A stretch of 64,000 nt of DNA from Antitrichia curtipendula (Eukaryota > Streptophyta > Bryopsida > Hypnales > Leucodontaceae), in contig OX579638.1 of the NCBI GenBank assembly GCA_951230915.1, forward strand, positions 1,940,696 to 2,004,695, written 5' to 3'. Made by a program: the position numbers and the translations under genes. Below, one piece after another: positions 48,748 to 60,991 of this stretch. The notes below the pieces were generated by a model. That model was not told the DNA's origin, ran no database searches, and worked only from the letters and a program-made list of their open reading frames with translations. Positions within the stretch are counted from its first letter, which is position 1; the number at the start of each line of letters is the position of its first letter.

Positions 48748-50927
48748 CTTCTAAAGGACCGAGGCCTTTTCTCCATTAACCCCTAAAGGACCAACATGTG
48801 TTTTTTGGGAGTATATAAATTTTGGGCAAGTACTTGTGATTGGAGATTTTCATATTTTTGGCTGAAATTTTAATTGAAGTTGTGCGCGAGGAATATCTTC
48901 CGTATGCACTAACTTTCATGACATTTGGAAATACAAGTCAAAAGTTATGGCCTAATATGTTACATTTTTCCTCGGCCGGGCAGTCCGGGCATATAAAAAA
49001 AATCATTTTTTTCAGAAACACAAATTTGAAATTAGTTTTCTAGAGTTATATATATGTGGAAAGCTTTTAATCATTCCATTTTTTCCAATGTGTCAAGAGT
49101 TATGAGGAATTTTAGTTTGCGGGTAGTTATGGAATCTCTACTTTGAAATAAACTTTGAAGTTTTTTATCTTACTCAATTTTCAATATTTTTTCAAAAAAA
49201 TAAAAGCATAGGATGTAGATTATTTATTACAACATTTCAACCATTGGGATTGGCATTTTTCAATTCCATACCAAAATTCTTAACAATTTATTATTTTGAA
49301 TCATTCTCTACTTCATTCTACTTATTATTTTTTTCCTATATGTTGTACAATTCCAAATGATGTGAAATTTTTTAAGCATGTAGCCAACTTGTCTAGGAAA
49401 AAGAATTCAAAGAAGCACCACCATGCTGGACATATTTTCATAGAAAAGTGAGCTCCTGAAGTGCAGCTGCCCGTTTTTTCGCAGGGTCAAAAAAACGATT
49501 TTGGTAAATTTGAATGCTTATATCTTGCAATCCATGTGGTGGAAATCTGAAATTTTTACCACATGTTCTCAAGTCAGGATACTACAAGATCCTGTGGTTA
49601 CATGTGTCAAAAAAGTGTTTTTTTCAAAAAAATTGTACTGGTACTAAAAATGGCAGTTCTTGAGCGTTTTCAGTGAAAACATAAGGTAGGAGGTCCTAAA
49701 ATGGAGCGGGTTCTAAAACCAATCAGGCTCTAGAGGTACATTTTGCACTTTCCAGTGTACAAGTGGTGTGCATTTGAGGAGGTGGTCGGTTTTAGAGCCC
49801 ACAAAAATGCACTTTTCTGCAACTTCAGAAATTCATAACTAATTCTACAAAGCTTCAAAAAATATGAAACTACTTGGGTTAGATGCCAATTTGTCTTGCC
49901 TTTCAAGGAAAATTTACTGAAAAATATTTTAAGAAGTTCTACCTCCCCAAAAGTCAGCTTCAGCTCTTAGATGAGCGGTTTATGGATCTCCTACCTTAGT
50001 CATGGAACTTTAGGGGTTAAAACACTCAAAACTGCCACTTCTATTGCAAAGAACAAAAAACTTTAAAAATTGTTTTCTTTTGCATGTCTAACCATAGGAT
50101 CTTATCCCGGATGTTATAATAGAATAGTAGAAAAATGTATGCAAGAAATTTCAGAAACTTTGATTGTATAGATTGCAAGATATTTGCATCCAAAGTGAAG
50201 AAAATACGTTTTCTTGCACCTTGGCTGACTATAATTTTTTGCTTTGAATCTTCTCAACTTAAATTTTTTTTACTATCAATTTTGATTTTCTAAGTTTTTC
50301 TATTGCATACTTGAGTTGAGAATCTAGGAAAAAAATTCAAGAAAAGAACACTTAATTTTTAGTCATTAAATATTTTTACAGTAGAAGTAGGTTCAAAATC
50401 AAGGAAAAAAACTAAATTGTTAATAGCTCTAAGATGAAATTGTAATACAATAATCCCAATGGTGAGATTGTTCTAGCAAGCAAATACAACCCTACCTAAC
50501 AATTTTTTTTCTTAAAATTGTAAAAATTGCATTAAAAAATGAATCCTATAAGTTATTTTTTCAAGAAGATGCTTAGATTGCCCAAAAAACTAAGATTGTC
50601 CATAACTTTCTCATCACTATTCCAAATAGAATGAAACAAAGCTTCAAATGTAGAAAAAAATATACAGTTTTAGAAAGATTTTTTTTTTAAATCATTTTAA
50701 TTTTTTGTAATTTTTTTGTACTACTCGCCAACCTCCATTTTTGGCTTATTGTGCCATAACTTTTACTCCTAGGCACCAACTGAAATAAATAAAAATTATA
50801 TATCCACGAGGCTCTTGCAAAACCACACATCCTCAAAAAATTTCAAAAAATTGACTAATAATTGAGGTCGTAGGAACCTACCTGGACCCAAATTGTCCTC
50901 CAAGGGAACAAAGAGTCCTTTTAGGGG
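48748..50927 (+). mobile_element. TTAA-family A element containing a nested TTAA element
   Basis: TTAA at 48744-48747 and 50928-50931. Ends CTTCTAAAGGACC and GTCCTTTTAGGGG. The body matches the copies at 12523 and 52432. Without the nested 48780-50016 element and one TTAA, the length is ~939 bp, equal within a few bases to the copy at 52432-53674 without its insert (~935). Confidence 0.82.
48780..50016 (+). mobile_element. 1.24-kb TTAA element D nested in family A
   Basis: Flanked by TTAA at 48776-48779 and 50017-50020. Ends CCCCTAAAGGACC and the inverse of CCCCTAAAGTTCC. It interrupts the family A motif CC(A)TCAAAA-ACACTCAAAACTG, which is continuous in the copy at 12523. No transposase frame. 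Confidence 0.8.
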
Positions 50928-51005
50928 TTAAGTAGAACAAACTTTAGAAGGACTTGGCCCTAACACTAAGAAAGTTAACCCAAAAAATTCAAAATCTAAG
51001 ATAAA

Positions 51006-51522
51006 TAAGGTAAACCAGCCTATGACAGGCAAAATGACTGATTTGGTATGTTGCCATTAGCAAAATAAAATCAGATTTTTTTCTAGTAGAGACAACTTTG
51101 AGAAATGAAAGAAGCAGTTAAAATTTTAGTTTTTGGACAAAGTAGGAATTTGTTATGAATTTTTAAAGTATTTTTCCAAACCAGTCTGTAGACTATCTGA
51201 AATCAATAAAACATGTGTTCATGATGGTCATCTTACCATCTAATGCAGTCTTCAGATTCCCTAACACAACCACAAGAATTTTTAATGTGGCCATCACACA
51301 AAGGAATAAAAAAACAACTCTTTATGATGAGTTTACACTCACAAAGTGTAAGTGTCCTATGACAGTCATTACTAATTCTATCACAATCACCTAATGCACT
51401 AATGTGGGCCACTAACCAACCTAATTAAATTGTAGAAGCAAAAATCTGAAATGGATTGTAATGGGGGGGTTATGTAGATGTCTGCATTAGACAGTTGGCC
51501 TGTTATAGGTTGGTTTACCTTA
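51006..51522. mobile_element. 517-bp element with 25-bp TIRs (family F)
   Basis: 51006-51030 and 51498-51522 are inverted repeats matching at 23 of 25 positions, starting TAAGGTAAACC. Outermost TAA/TTA may be target site, as in PIF/Harbinger insertions. Non-coding. Confidence 0.78.
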
Positions 51523-51805
51523 GATGATTTTCTTGTCTCTATAGCTAAGGACAATAAAGAGTGTAGATGAAGAAGATGACTACAATGATTTGTCCAATCA
51601 ATGCATGTTGCGTGTACCAATTTACCAAAGTCACACCGTTCACGGAATAATTTAATTAGTGTATTTCTGAAATATTTTCGCATTTTTATCGACTTCCATC
51701 TGAATAATTTTTTGTGCAAGTGACACTAATTTTCTAGGCTATGCTAGTTTCCACCCTCACTAATAGGAGAAATCAATAATTGATAATAAAATCTTCAGTA
51801 AGTAA

Positions 51806-52085
51806 TTTTGAGGGTGGGGTGAGGTGGGGTGAGTCACCCCTCTCACTCATCCTCACAAAGTCCCCAACTTTTTCCCTAAGAGTGCATGTTAAGAAAAACA
51901 AAACTATTTTATGCTTGATTAATCTATTTTCTACACCAGTTCCACCTAATTTGGGGCCTCTGATTGAAATTATGAATTCCAAATTTCCAAATTTTACCAT
52001 GCATGGCAAATAAAAAGGTAATGTGTTTTTCCAAGGGGATAAAAAAAATGGGGACAGGCACGGGGGCATCCCTGAAGGCCGAATG
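51806..52085. mobile_element. Family L-related unit, third copy
   Basis: Shares TATTTTATGCTTGATTAAT, TTTGGGGCCTCTGATTG and TATGAATTCCAAATTT with the units at 46355 and 46820. Ends are degenerate (GTGAGTCACCCCTCTCACTC / GGCCGAATGAAC). Confidence 0.55.
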
Positions 52086-52206
52086 AACTTTCGCAGACAA
52101 GGAGTGGATCAATAGACATGGCCCACCACTTAGTCAAAAAGGAGGTCAGTCAGCCAAAGATTGAAAGTGTGTGCCAAAGAAATGGGTTTTAAAGTCGAAT
52201 AAAAAC

Positions 52207-52336
52207 CAGTGTTTTTTTTTCTGGCGATATTCGCCGAATCCGTTAGAGCATTTGGCCATTGGGCCCGGCTCCCTCCCGATATCGACCTCTGCTGGGAGGG
52301 CACGCAAGGTGGCATGTCGCCAAAAAAAAAACCCTG
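52207..52336. mobile_element. 130-bp hAT-like MITE with exact 8-bp target duplication
   Basis: Ends CAGTGTTTTTTTTT and AAAAAAAAAACCCTG, flanked by identical ATAAAAAC (52199-52206 and 52337-52344). It shares TGGCGAT-type subtermini with the MITE at 42172 but has a different GC-rich core. Confidence 0.85.
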
Positions 52337-52431
52337 ATAAAAACGGTGTTTTTCTGACATGATGAGCAGTTGCTGCAAAGATGCCAACAAGAGGGATGAA
52401 AGGAGAATCTTCGGTAGTAAATATAATTTAA

Positions 52432-52808
52432 CCCCTACAAGATCGAGGCCTTTTTTTCCGCCAAAAAACACTCAAAATTCAAAATTGCAAAGAGTAAATA
52501 ACTTTGAATTTGAATTTATTTATTTATTTTTCATATCTAACCTTAGGATCTTACATCTAACTAGTATGAAAATGTGTTGAATAAATTTCAGAAATTTTGA
52601 CCGCACAGAGTGCAAGATACCTGCATTTAAAGTAAGCATTGCATGTTATTCAGCCCATGTGGAGGGCTACGAGTTCCCCGGGGTTCCCAGACTCTGAAAC
52701 TGTCTGGAACTGCGCCGCAGCAGCTGCATGACATGGCCAAGCGATTGCCACGTCATACCAAAAAATAAAAAATAAAAATTGTTCATCATGTTTTTCCATT
52801 TAAAGATT

Positions 52809-52842
<34 letters not shown>

Positions 52843-53674
52843 CAGAATTTTTTTTTCTGACAGCGGCCGTTCTTTTGCTGCCGGGGGGACAGCGCCGGGA
52901 ACAGGCCCGAAACGGCCCTCCAGACCCCCCCAAAATCATCTAATGGAAAACAAGTTATTTTTGCACATTGTGGGACTAAATTATTTGACTTTGAACCTTC
53001 TTAACTAATTTTTTTGCACCACAAAGTTTTGAGGTTTAAATCTTTATGGTGGAAAATTGAATTGAAAGTCTAGGGAAAAATAAAATTAAAAAAACAAATT
53101 TATTTTCATCCTTAAAAAAATTGTTAAATAGAAGTAGATACAATATAGAAGGAAAGTTATTAATATCTCTAAGATGGAATTAAAATGCACTGATCCCAAT
53201 GGTGAGATTATTCTAACAAGCAAACTAAACCATGTGGAACATTTTTTTTTGAAAAATTATTAAAATTGCATTAAAAAATGAATCCTACAAGTTATTTTTT
53301 TAAGAAGATGCTTAGATTGCCCAAAAAACAAGATTGTCCATAACTTTCACATAACTTATTCAAATGAAATGAATCAAAGCTTTCCCTATAGACAAAAATA
53401 TAATCTATGAGATAAAAATAAATAAATAAAAACTTTAAAAAAATGAATTTCTTTTACTGCCTACTCTCCCTTGTTTAAGTTGTTTTGAGCTTATCTAGGC
53501 ATAACTTTTGTCTATGGGCACCAATTAAAAAAAAAGTTATATTCCCATGAAGATAATCAGTTTTTTTATATTTTATATTTTATTTATTTTAAATCATGAT
53601 AAGAATTGAGACCATAGGTACTTGCTAGAAATCCAATTAGCCCCCCAAAAGGGACAATGGTTCTTCAATAAGGT
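52432..53674 (+). mobile_element. TTAA-family A element with a nested family B MITE
   Basis: TTAA at 52428-52431, left end CCCCTACAAGATCGAGGCC. The right end is degenerate before TTAA at 53675-53678. Internal motifs match other copies (GTTATTTTTTTAAGAAGATG, AGATTGCCCAAAAAACAAG). Interrupted at 52638-52945 by family B. Confidence 0.78.
52638..52945. mobile_element. Family B MITE, copy 2
   Basis: Ends CATTGCATG and CATCTAATG. GC-rich arms (AGGGCTACGAGTTCCCCG; CGGCCGTTCTTTTGCTG, ACGGCCCTCC) flank a 27-T run. It splits family A sequence. Confidence 0.75.
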
Positions 53675-53678
53675 TTAA

Positions 53679-53961
53679 GGTAATTACACCTAAAAATCAT
53701 ACAAGTAAGCAATTTAGTAGGGTTTTCATTATTACATTGAAAATGGTTTTGTGGGTTTGTCTTGTTGGTTGTCAAAAGGTGATTTTAAGTTTTCTTAGAA
53801 TGCATTTATTGGACACCGTATGAATAAAATACAAATTTTTAAAGTGCTAAAAGTAGATATTTCTAAAACCAACTATAAACTCTCATAAAAGTAGGAGTAC
53901 ATTTTAGGCAAGAATTGGTAGCGGTTGGTTTTAGAAAGCGGTCAAAATTAGGTGTAGTTAC
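53679..53961. mobile_element. Family E MITE, copy 2, abutting family A
   Basis: GGTAATTACACCT..AGGTGTAGTTAC, 283 bp, homologous throughout to 1998-2282 (TTGTTGG, GTCAAAAGGTGATT, GGCAAGAATT). Its left TTAA (53675-53678) is the right TTAA of the family A element; the right TTAA has mutated. Confidence 0.75.
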
Positions 53962-53966
53962 TTTAG

Positions 53967-54419
53967 GGCATTTTCACCCAAGGAATGCAATTGCATTTAT
54001 TAATCAAGGGTGCAAGTAAAATTTGGGTAAGGTAAGTCCCCCCTCCAAACACCACTTCTTGCTACTATACCAAGTTACTATTATAAAATTGGTCAAATTT
54101 TTATGTTTGGTTGTTGGAGAGTAAAAGGTGGAGGTTCCAACACAACAAAAAACACAACATTTGGATAGAGGTTTTGAAATCATTTCTTCCACATATATAC
54201 ATATTGATTTTGGAGATGTACCGAGAGTTTCAGAGTGATGATGGCATTTGAAGAGGTTACTTTAATGAGCCTTTTGTGGAATAAGGGGAAAACATTTGTT
54301 ATGGTAAAATGTAGAATTTTTTTGTTACCACCTATGATCAAATTTGGAATTTGAATTCATATTGAGAATTGGAGAATTTGAATCAGAGCATGTGAAGAGG
54401 TTTAAAGAAATTCAAAAAT
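53967..54419. other. AT-rich spacer, nothing recognised
   Basis: Only a short minus-strand ORF without family features (54004-54192). Confidence 0.4.
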
Positions 54420-54423
54420 TTAA

Positions 54424-55240
54424 CCCCTAAGAACCACAAATTTCTATTTGTCAAAAACTACTATTTCTATTGCAAAGATTTTAAAAAAGTTACACAATTG
54501 TTTTTTTTTGCATATCTAATTGTAGGATCTTACACTACACTAGTAAAAAAATGTGTGAAAAGAAATTTTCCCGGAAATTTTAGAAACTTTGACCACATAG
54601 ATTGCAAGATAATTGTGTTTAAAGTAAAAATAAAAACAAGTTTTTTTTTCACCTTCTATGATTAGATTATAAGACTTTGAATCTTTTTAACTTTAAAATT
54701 TTTATTCCATTATTAGGTTGAAGAATTGAGTTGAGAAGCAAGGAAAAAAATTTAAAAAGAAGAACTTGATTTTCATTCTTTAAAAATTGTTAAGTAGAAC
54801 TAGATAAAAAAAAAATAGAAGGAAAAACTAAATCGTTGAAACTTACTAATCTCAATAGTGAGATTGTTTCTAGCAAGCAAATTGAACCTTCTAAAACTTC
54901 TTCTTTTTAAATCATGAAAATTGAGTTCCAAAATAAATTCAAAATGTTATTTTCTCAAGAAGGTGAAATTATTGCATGCAAAAACAAGAAGCTACATAAC
55001 TTTCACAACACTAGTCCAAATGGAATGAATCAAAGTTTTTCATGTAGACAAAAATATAATCTATGTAAAACAAAGTTTTCAATTTTTGTTTTCAAATTTT
55101 TTAGTTTTATTTTGTTGATTGGAAAACTAAAATTTGAGCTTGTTGCGGCATAATTTTTGCTCCTAGAAATCAATTGAAATAAAAATTATAATCCTGCAAA
55201 GCTAATATTATTTTCAATATTCACAAAAAACTCATAATTT
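54424..55240 (+). mobile_element. TTAA-family A element, right end lost
   Basis: TTAA at 54420-54423, CCCCTAAGAACC, then TATTTCTATTGCAAAG, the TAGGATCTTACAC block and later family motifs (AGTCCAAATGGAATGAATCAA). The right terminus is decayed. Confidence 0.65.
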
Positions 55241-58200
55241 AAACACCGAATAAATGAAAATATGTCAGGCACATATAAAAAATAAATTCTCGCCCATTTA
55301 AATTTTTGTAGATTCTTACATGAGTTTTCTAATAGTTGTACAATATAGATTTTTAAAACCTTCATTTCTATAATTCATTCTATAATTTAAAGAGCATAAT
55401 ATGTTTCATCCAAAAATAACTTTTTAGTCAAAAAATGGCACTTCAAATATGACTTCAAAAAATAAGTAAGGTGAAAATATCTTTAAAACACTATATTTTA
55501 AACTCAACATTCTAAAATTAAAAGAAAATATCTTGGTGAAAATATCTAGTAGCCAGCCCATTATCATTTTCATAAGGAAATTTTGATTTTGATTTGCAAT
55601 TTTATTGATAAATACTGGATAGTAAAATGGTAGATCAAACCATATAGATGTGAGCTTTGAATCATATTTCACAACTTTTGTTACAAAAAAACTCACAATA
55701 AATGAGTCATCAAAAGTTGTAATACATCTTCGTATTTTAGAAATTTGGACCATGCTTTAGTCCTTAAGAAACTAGGATATCTACACCTAATTGTGATCTT
55801 ATAGTAACATCAACCACTATACATTCTTGCCTAAAATGTACAACTATTGGATATCTAAGTGATCACAAAATTACCAAGTGACCAATGCAAATGTAGAATT
55901 TCATAGTCACTGCCCAACTTTGGAGAGCATTTTTGACTAGAATTTTAATTTTTTAATTTTTCAACTTTAAAAGATTGGATTGTCTTTCAATATTTATATT
56001 CAAAACTAAGATCTCAATCTCTATGGTCAAAACAAAAATTATATCGTTAAAAGAAACAACATAAAATGTTTAGAATTTGCCTAGTGTTGAAAAACTTATT
56101 ATTTGGAGACAGTGTGAGTGTTCTCACAATGGTGCTATTCTATGAGTGTGAATTATAATATTTGTTCTGAAAAGGAATTAAAGATTTTGAAGCAAAATGT
56201 ATTACTTGAGTTTGAAGTCTTTCAGATTAGGATAGAAACATAAAGACAGTTCACCATTTTTACACTTGGCCACATAAAATTGCACTTATTAATTGTATGG
56301 AAAATTCATTTCATCAACAAGAAGGTGTGTGTGGTTTGCCCCATGATGGATTCCAACCACCACCACAAAAAAATTGTCTGTGCAAAGAGCCTCTTATTGG
56401 CGCCAAGAAGTCCCAAAAAAGAAGAAGGGAGTCATTATAAAATTCTCAATCTCAATAGAACAACCTCATTTGATTTCAAACGGATCCAAATTATGAAATT
56501 TTTTTCGTCTTAAAATTTAACAAAGTTCAACAAGTAGCAAATCAAGACAACAAATGCTCAATCCTCCTCTCAAAACTAAGAGGTCCCAGGCAACAAGAAG
56601 GCAACGAATCAATGATCAACTAAACAACCATCAAATCAAGATAGAGGACTTGGATCCCCCCAAAAGGGCTTACAAGAAGACAATGACCAACTAAGCAACA
56701 ATTTGGTGTAATGAAGTTCATTCCTTACAAAAATAAACCCTATCAACCTACTATTTTCTTCCCAAATCTTAACATATTCGATTACCAACACATTAGAATA
56801 GAAATGCAATTACCCTCATTAGCTCCAAAAGGATCCATGCTACTACAAGATAGTGATCAACAAAAATAAAATTTGGTGCGGCTAAGTTCTTTCCACACAT
56901 AATGAATTCATATCAACGATTTTTTTCTCTAAAATCTAAACAAGTCCACTGACCTATAGATCAAGAGGGAAATGTTGGTACCTTTCATTGGGCCGGAGAT
57001 GACACATAATGCTACAAGATATTGGTCAACCGAAATAAAATTTCGTGTGACAAAAGATGATTAGATATAAAAATAATCCTTATCAGTAAAACTCTTTTTT
57101 CTAAAATCTAAATAAATCCAACAACAACAAATTAAGAAAAAATTATTATTACCCTTCTATTGGCTCCAAGAAGATCCACATTGTTACAAGATGATGATCA
57201 ATCAAAATGAAATTTTGTTTGATTAAGCTCTTTTTTCTATAGAATCAATCCCTCTTCACTAAATTGTCTTTTCTAAAATTTGATTAAATCCAACAAAATG
57301 CACATCAAGACTAAAGGGTTGGTTCCCTCCATTGTCCTCTAGAAATTCCAAGCTGTGAGAGAACATTGATCAACATTTAATCTTCTACGCTTTCCATTTA
57401 TTGATAAAATGAAAAGTTTAGTTCACTACTTCAATTGTACTATAATTCTCTAGTATTCTAATATCGACGGTCATAGATCCAACTGTCCACAACCACTCAA
57501 AAAAATTGTATGCTCACAGGCTCATAAGCTCGCAACCTCATGCTCACACACTTACAGAATAGCAACCCTAGGTGTTCTCATTACTAAATCTTATGCATTT
57601 TTTCACAATTCAATAGAAACTATAATTTTGACCAATCAAATGCTAAAGATAGAAATTATATTTTTTGTGAATTTTTGAAGATGTATTTTCAAAATTCATT
57701 TGAAGTAAATCTAAAAACAATTTTATAATTTTGACCATATAGATACTTTTTAGTTTTCATGCTTCACGTTTATTATATTTTATGCAAACTTTAGAAGTTA
57801 TAGAACTTATATTTTATAATACATTTGTGTTTGTCCCAATCCCTTGGACTTATAGGTGTTAAGGATAAACCTATAATCATCACTTTGGAAATTCATATTT
57901 ATTCACATAATATTCAAAAATTACACGCTAAAAAAATTTAATATCTTTTTTCAATCACCAAGAAGATCCAACAGGAATTTGGAAAAGACACTATATGTTC
58001 AATTTTCCATATATGTACATTTGAAGAGTATTTTAGTGGTGGCATGCATTTATAAAAAATTTATTCTTACCCTATTGTTATTTAATTTTTAAATTGAGGT
58101 ATTTTATATGAAAATATTGTTTGTTTAAATTTTTTCCTTACTATTTTTTATATAGCTTTATTAGTTTACAAGAAGTTTTTTTTCCCCTAGAACCATGCTT

Positions 58201-58315
58201 TCACTAAAATTGCACCACCGTCACTTTGAACCTGTGGAACTACATTTTGAAGCTTTGGATAAACACAATTCTACAAGTTAGTTTTGTTACATTCAATGTA
58301 TAGAGGAAGATAATA
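55241..58315. other. AT-rich DNA with weak internal direct repeats
   Basis: No coding frame with family features. 56600-57400 shows recurring short phrases (CCTTCATTGG / CTTCTATTGGCTCCAAGAAG, TACAAGATAGTGATCAAC / TACAAGATGATGATCAATC) suggesting an old low-order repeat of ~130-150 bp. Confidence 0.4.
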
Positions 58316-58665
58316 CATTACATGTTTTTCAGCCCCTATGGAGGGCTGCGAGTTCTCCCAAGGTTCCTAGACTTTGGAGCTCTTTGGAACTGCGTCGTAG
58401 CAGCTGCCCGACGTGGCTAAGTGACTGCCACGTCATATTTTTGAATATATATATACGAGAAAAAAATTAATTTGTTTTTAAGAAAAATTATATTTAAAAA
58501 AAAAAAAATGATTTTTTCATTTTTTTTTTCAATTTAAGATTAGAACTTTTTTTTTTCTTTTTTCAAAAAAGAAAATTCTGAAAACATCGTTCTTTAACTG
58601 CTGGAGGAACATCGCCGGGAATGGGCTTGGTACGGCCCTCCCTGCCTACAAAATCTCATGTAATG
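58316..58665. mobile_element. Family B MITE, copy 3
   Basis: AATACATTACATG and CATGTAATGTATT form a perfect 13-bp inverted repeat across its ends. The GC-rich arms AGGGCTGCGAGTTC and TACGGCCCTCC match the other two copies. A/T-rich core. Confidence 0.75.
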
Positions 58666-58686
58666 TATTTCAAAATGTGCACTTAA

Positions 58687-58960
58687 TCCCTGAGGTCTCA
58701 TAGTCCCCTTGGGACACTAAATGGATTTCAGCAAGGTCTTGTGGTCATAAACATTTGTTGTGATTTTTTGAATTTTTTTGTGAAGATAGGAAAACACACT
58801 AGTTCTTAAAAAATATAATTTTTATTTCAATTGCCCAGGAGCAAAATTTATGGCATAAAAAGCCTTTTTTTAGTTTGGCAGGCAGAAAAAACCCTTAGGA
58901 AAATTTATATAATAAAAAAAATAAAAAAATAAAAAAATAAAAACTAAAAACTAAAAAAAT
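58687..58960 (-). mobile_element. Partial, inverted TTAA-family A end
   Basis: TTAA at 58683-58686 followed by a degenerate terminus. TTTTTATTTCAATTGCC and AGGAGCAAAATTTATGGCAT match the reverse complement of the family A right part. Confidence 0.5.
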
Positions 58961-60259
58961 GTTTTTTCGATACTTCTCTAAGTTTAGAGTAGATTCTAAC
59001 TCCCTTTCAGAAATCCTTGCTCATGATAGATAGTAAGAGTTTAATTTCAGCAATCAGAGTCTAATTTTGACAACCAGAGTCTAATTTCGAAATCAGATTT
59101 TCACCTAATGTTACAGAAGACCAAAATCAGCCCCCAGCAACCTCATTTAGTTCCCACAGCAATCAAAATTCGACCAAGCAGTGGTGACAACAGAACTGTG
59201 AGCTTCAACTGCATGCTAGAAAAAAAATTCTAGATATACATGTTGTTCTTGGTAGCTTTGCTCCCAACTTGAATACAACATAAACTAACACTTATCTCCA
59301 ATCTCTGTAGAAGACAATATCTAGCACACAATTGATACTACAAATTTCATGTACAAAGATTTGTTCACATGTGATTGCTAAATGCAAGAAGAAAGCTTGT
59401 TGCGTTGGACGCCAGCTTCTCTTGCCCATAAAATTGTTTTTGGAGTAAATTTTTGAAAAAAATTCCCAGGAGGTGGTAACCCTCACCTGTACCCATGCCA
59501 ACCAACAAATAGTTAGTGTGCCAATAGACGTATACGAGGTGTCTGCAAGTTACCACAACTTGTTATCGTTATTTCACCAGAGAAAACTTTATCAATCAGA
59601 CTCCTAGATCTGATGCAAAAAAATTATTCACAAAACTATTGCCATAATTTTGCTACAAGATCCACCACCTGTTGGCCGCTGTTCTAAGAACCCAACACCA
59701 TTTCGTCACCCAATGTTTGAGTAACCCACTTGACTGTACTAGAGCTTAGCAACCAAATGGACGTTTGGTTTGGTTTGTGTTGCATAAACTTGAAAAAGTT
59801 ATGTAACTCCCGCCAAGATGTTTGAACTTAGCCTGGTAAAGGCTAGCTCGAAATTGCACAAAAGTTACTATTGGTTCAGCCCACAACTTGCTGGCATCCT
59901 TAAAACAGCTCTAAATGGCGTTGTTAAAGCCTCTGTCCACCATGCCGTCAATTATTTCGAAATTTGATAGCACAACTGTCTCAGGAGAGATCCAGTTGTG
60001 ATATCACTTGCCAAATTCACTTATTAGTGAGAGCAATGTGTCAGCAACTAATGCTAGATTGTTTTTAGTCAAATCAAGATGGTGTAAAATTTGTAAATTA
60101 TTTTTTGTAATAAATCTTAGATTTTGAACAAGCTCTAGATGTATAACACTTATATAAATTCACATTTAGTGTGGAAGAATATGTCATTATAACCTATGTA
60201 TTGTAACAACGGTAGACTTTTTATAAAAATCTAGGAGTATAACCTTGGAATTTGAGTCT

Positions 60260-60262
<3 letters not shown>
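58961..60262. other. Intergenic DNA, no gene supported
   Basis: Slightly more balanced composition at 59000-60000. Short ORFs (e.g. 59292-59501 minus) show no domain. Confidence 0.35.

Positions 60263-60308
<46 letters not shown>
60263..60308. repeat. (TA)n microsatellite
   Basis: Uninterrupted TA repeat of ~23 units. It lies at the decayed boundary of the inverted family A copy that follows. Confidence 0.9.
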
Positions 60309-60309
<1 letters not shown>

Positions 60310-60313
<4 letters not shown>

Positions 60314-60987
60314 TTGTGTAGATTGTATTTTTATCTAGATGGGAAGCTTTGATTCAATTTGTTAGGATTTGGTATGCAAAAGTTATACATAATCCTATTT
60401 TCAGGCAATTAGAGCATCTTCTTGAAAAAATAACCTGTAGGAATCATTTCTGAACTCAATTTTCACATTTTTTAAAAAAGAAAAGTTCTATAAGGTTGAA
60501 TTTTTTTGCTAAAACAATCTTACCATTTAGATTTGTGTATTCTAATTCCATCTTAGAGTGATTAATGGTTTAATTTCCCTCCAATCTTGAACCAACATTT
60601 ACTTAACAATTTTTTAATGAGTGAAAAGTAAATGTGTATTTTTAGAATTTTTTTTTCTAGATTCTCAATTCAATTCTTCATTATATAAAATTAGAATTTC
60701 AAAATCAGTAAAGCAAAAATTCTGAGTTATGAAGGTTCAAAGCCAAAAGATGTAGTTGAGCAACGTACAAAAAAATTTGTTTCTTTCACTTTAAATGCAA
60801 ATATCTTGCAATCTACGGGATCAAATTTTGTGAAATTTCTTCCACGCATTCTAATAACTAGTCTAGTACAAGATCCTACGGTTAAATATGCTAAAAAAAA
60901 ATATATATATATTTTTTTTGCTCTTTGCTATAGAATTGACAGTTTTGAGTGATTTTTGATGGAAAAGAGACCTTGCGACTTTAGGGG
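60310..60987 (-). mobile_element. TTAA-family A element, inverted, inner end lost
   Basis: Read on minus: TTAA (60988-60991), CCCCTAAAGTCGCAAGG, ACTCAAAACTGTCAATTC, then the TAGGATCTTGTAC and AATATTTGCATTTAAAG-type blocks as in other copies. Confidence 0.7.
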
Positions 60988-60991
60988 TTAA

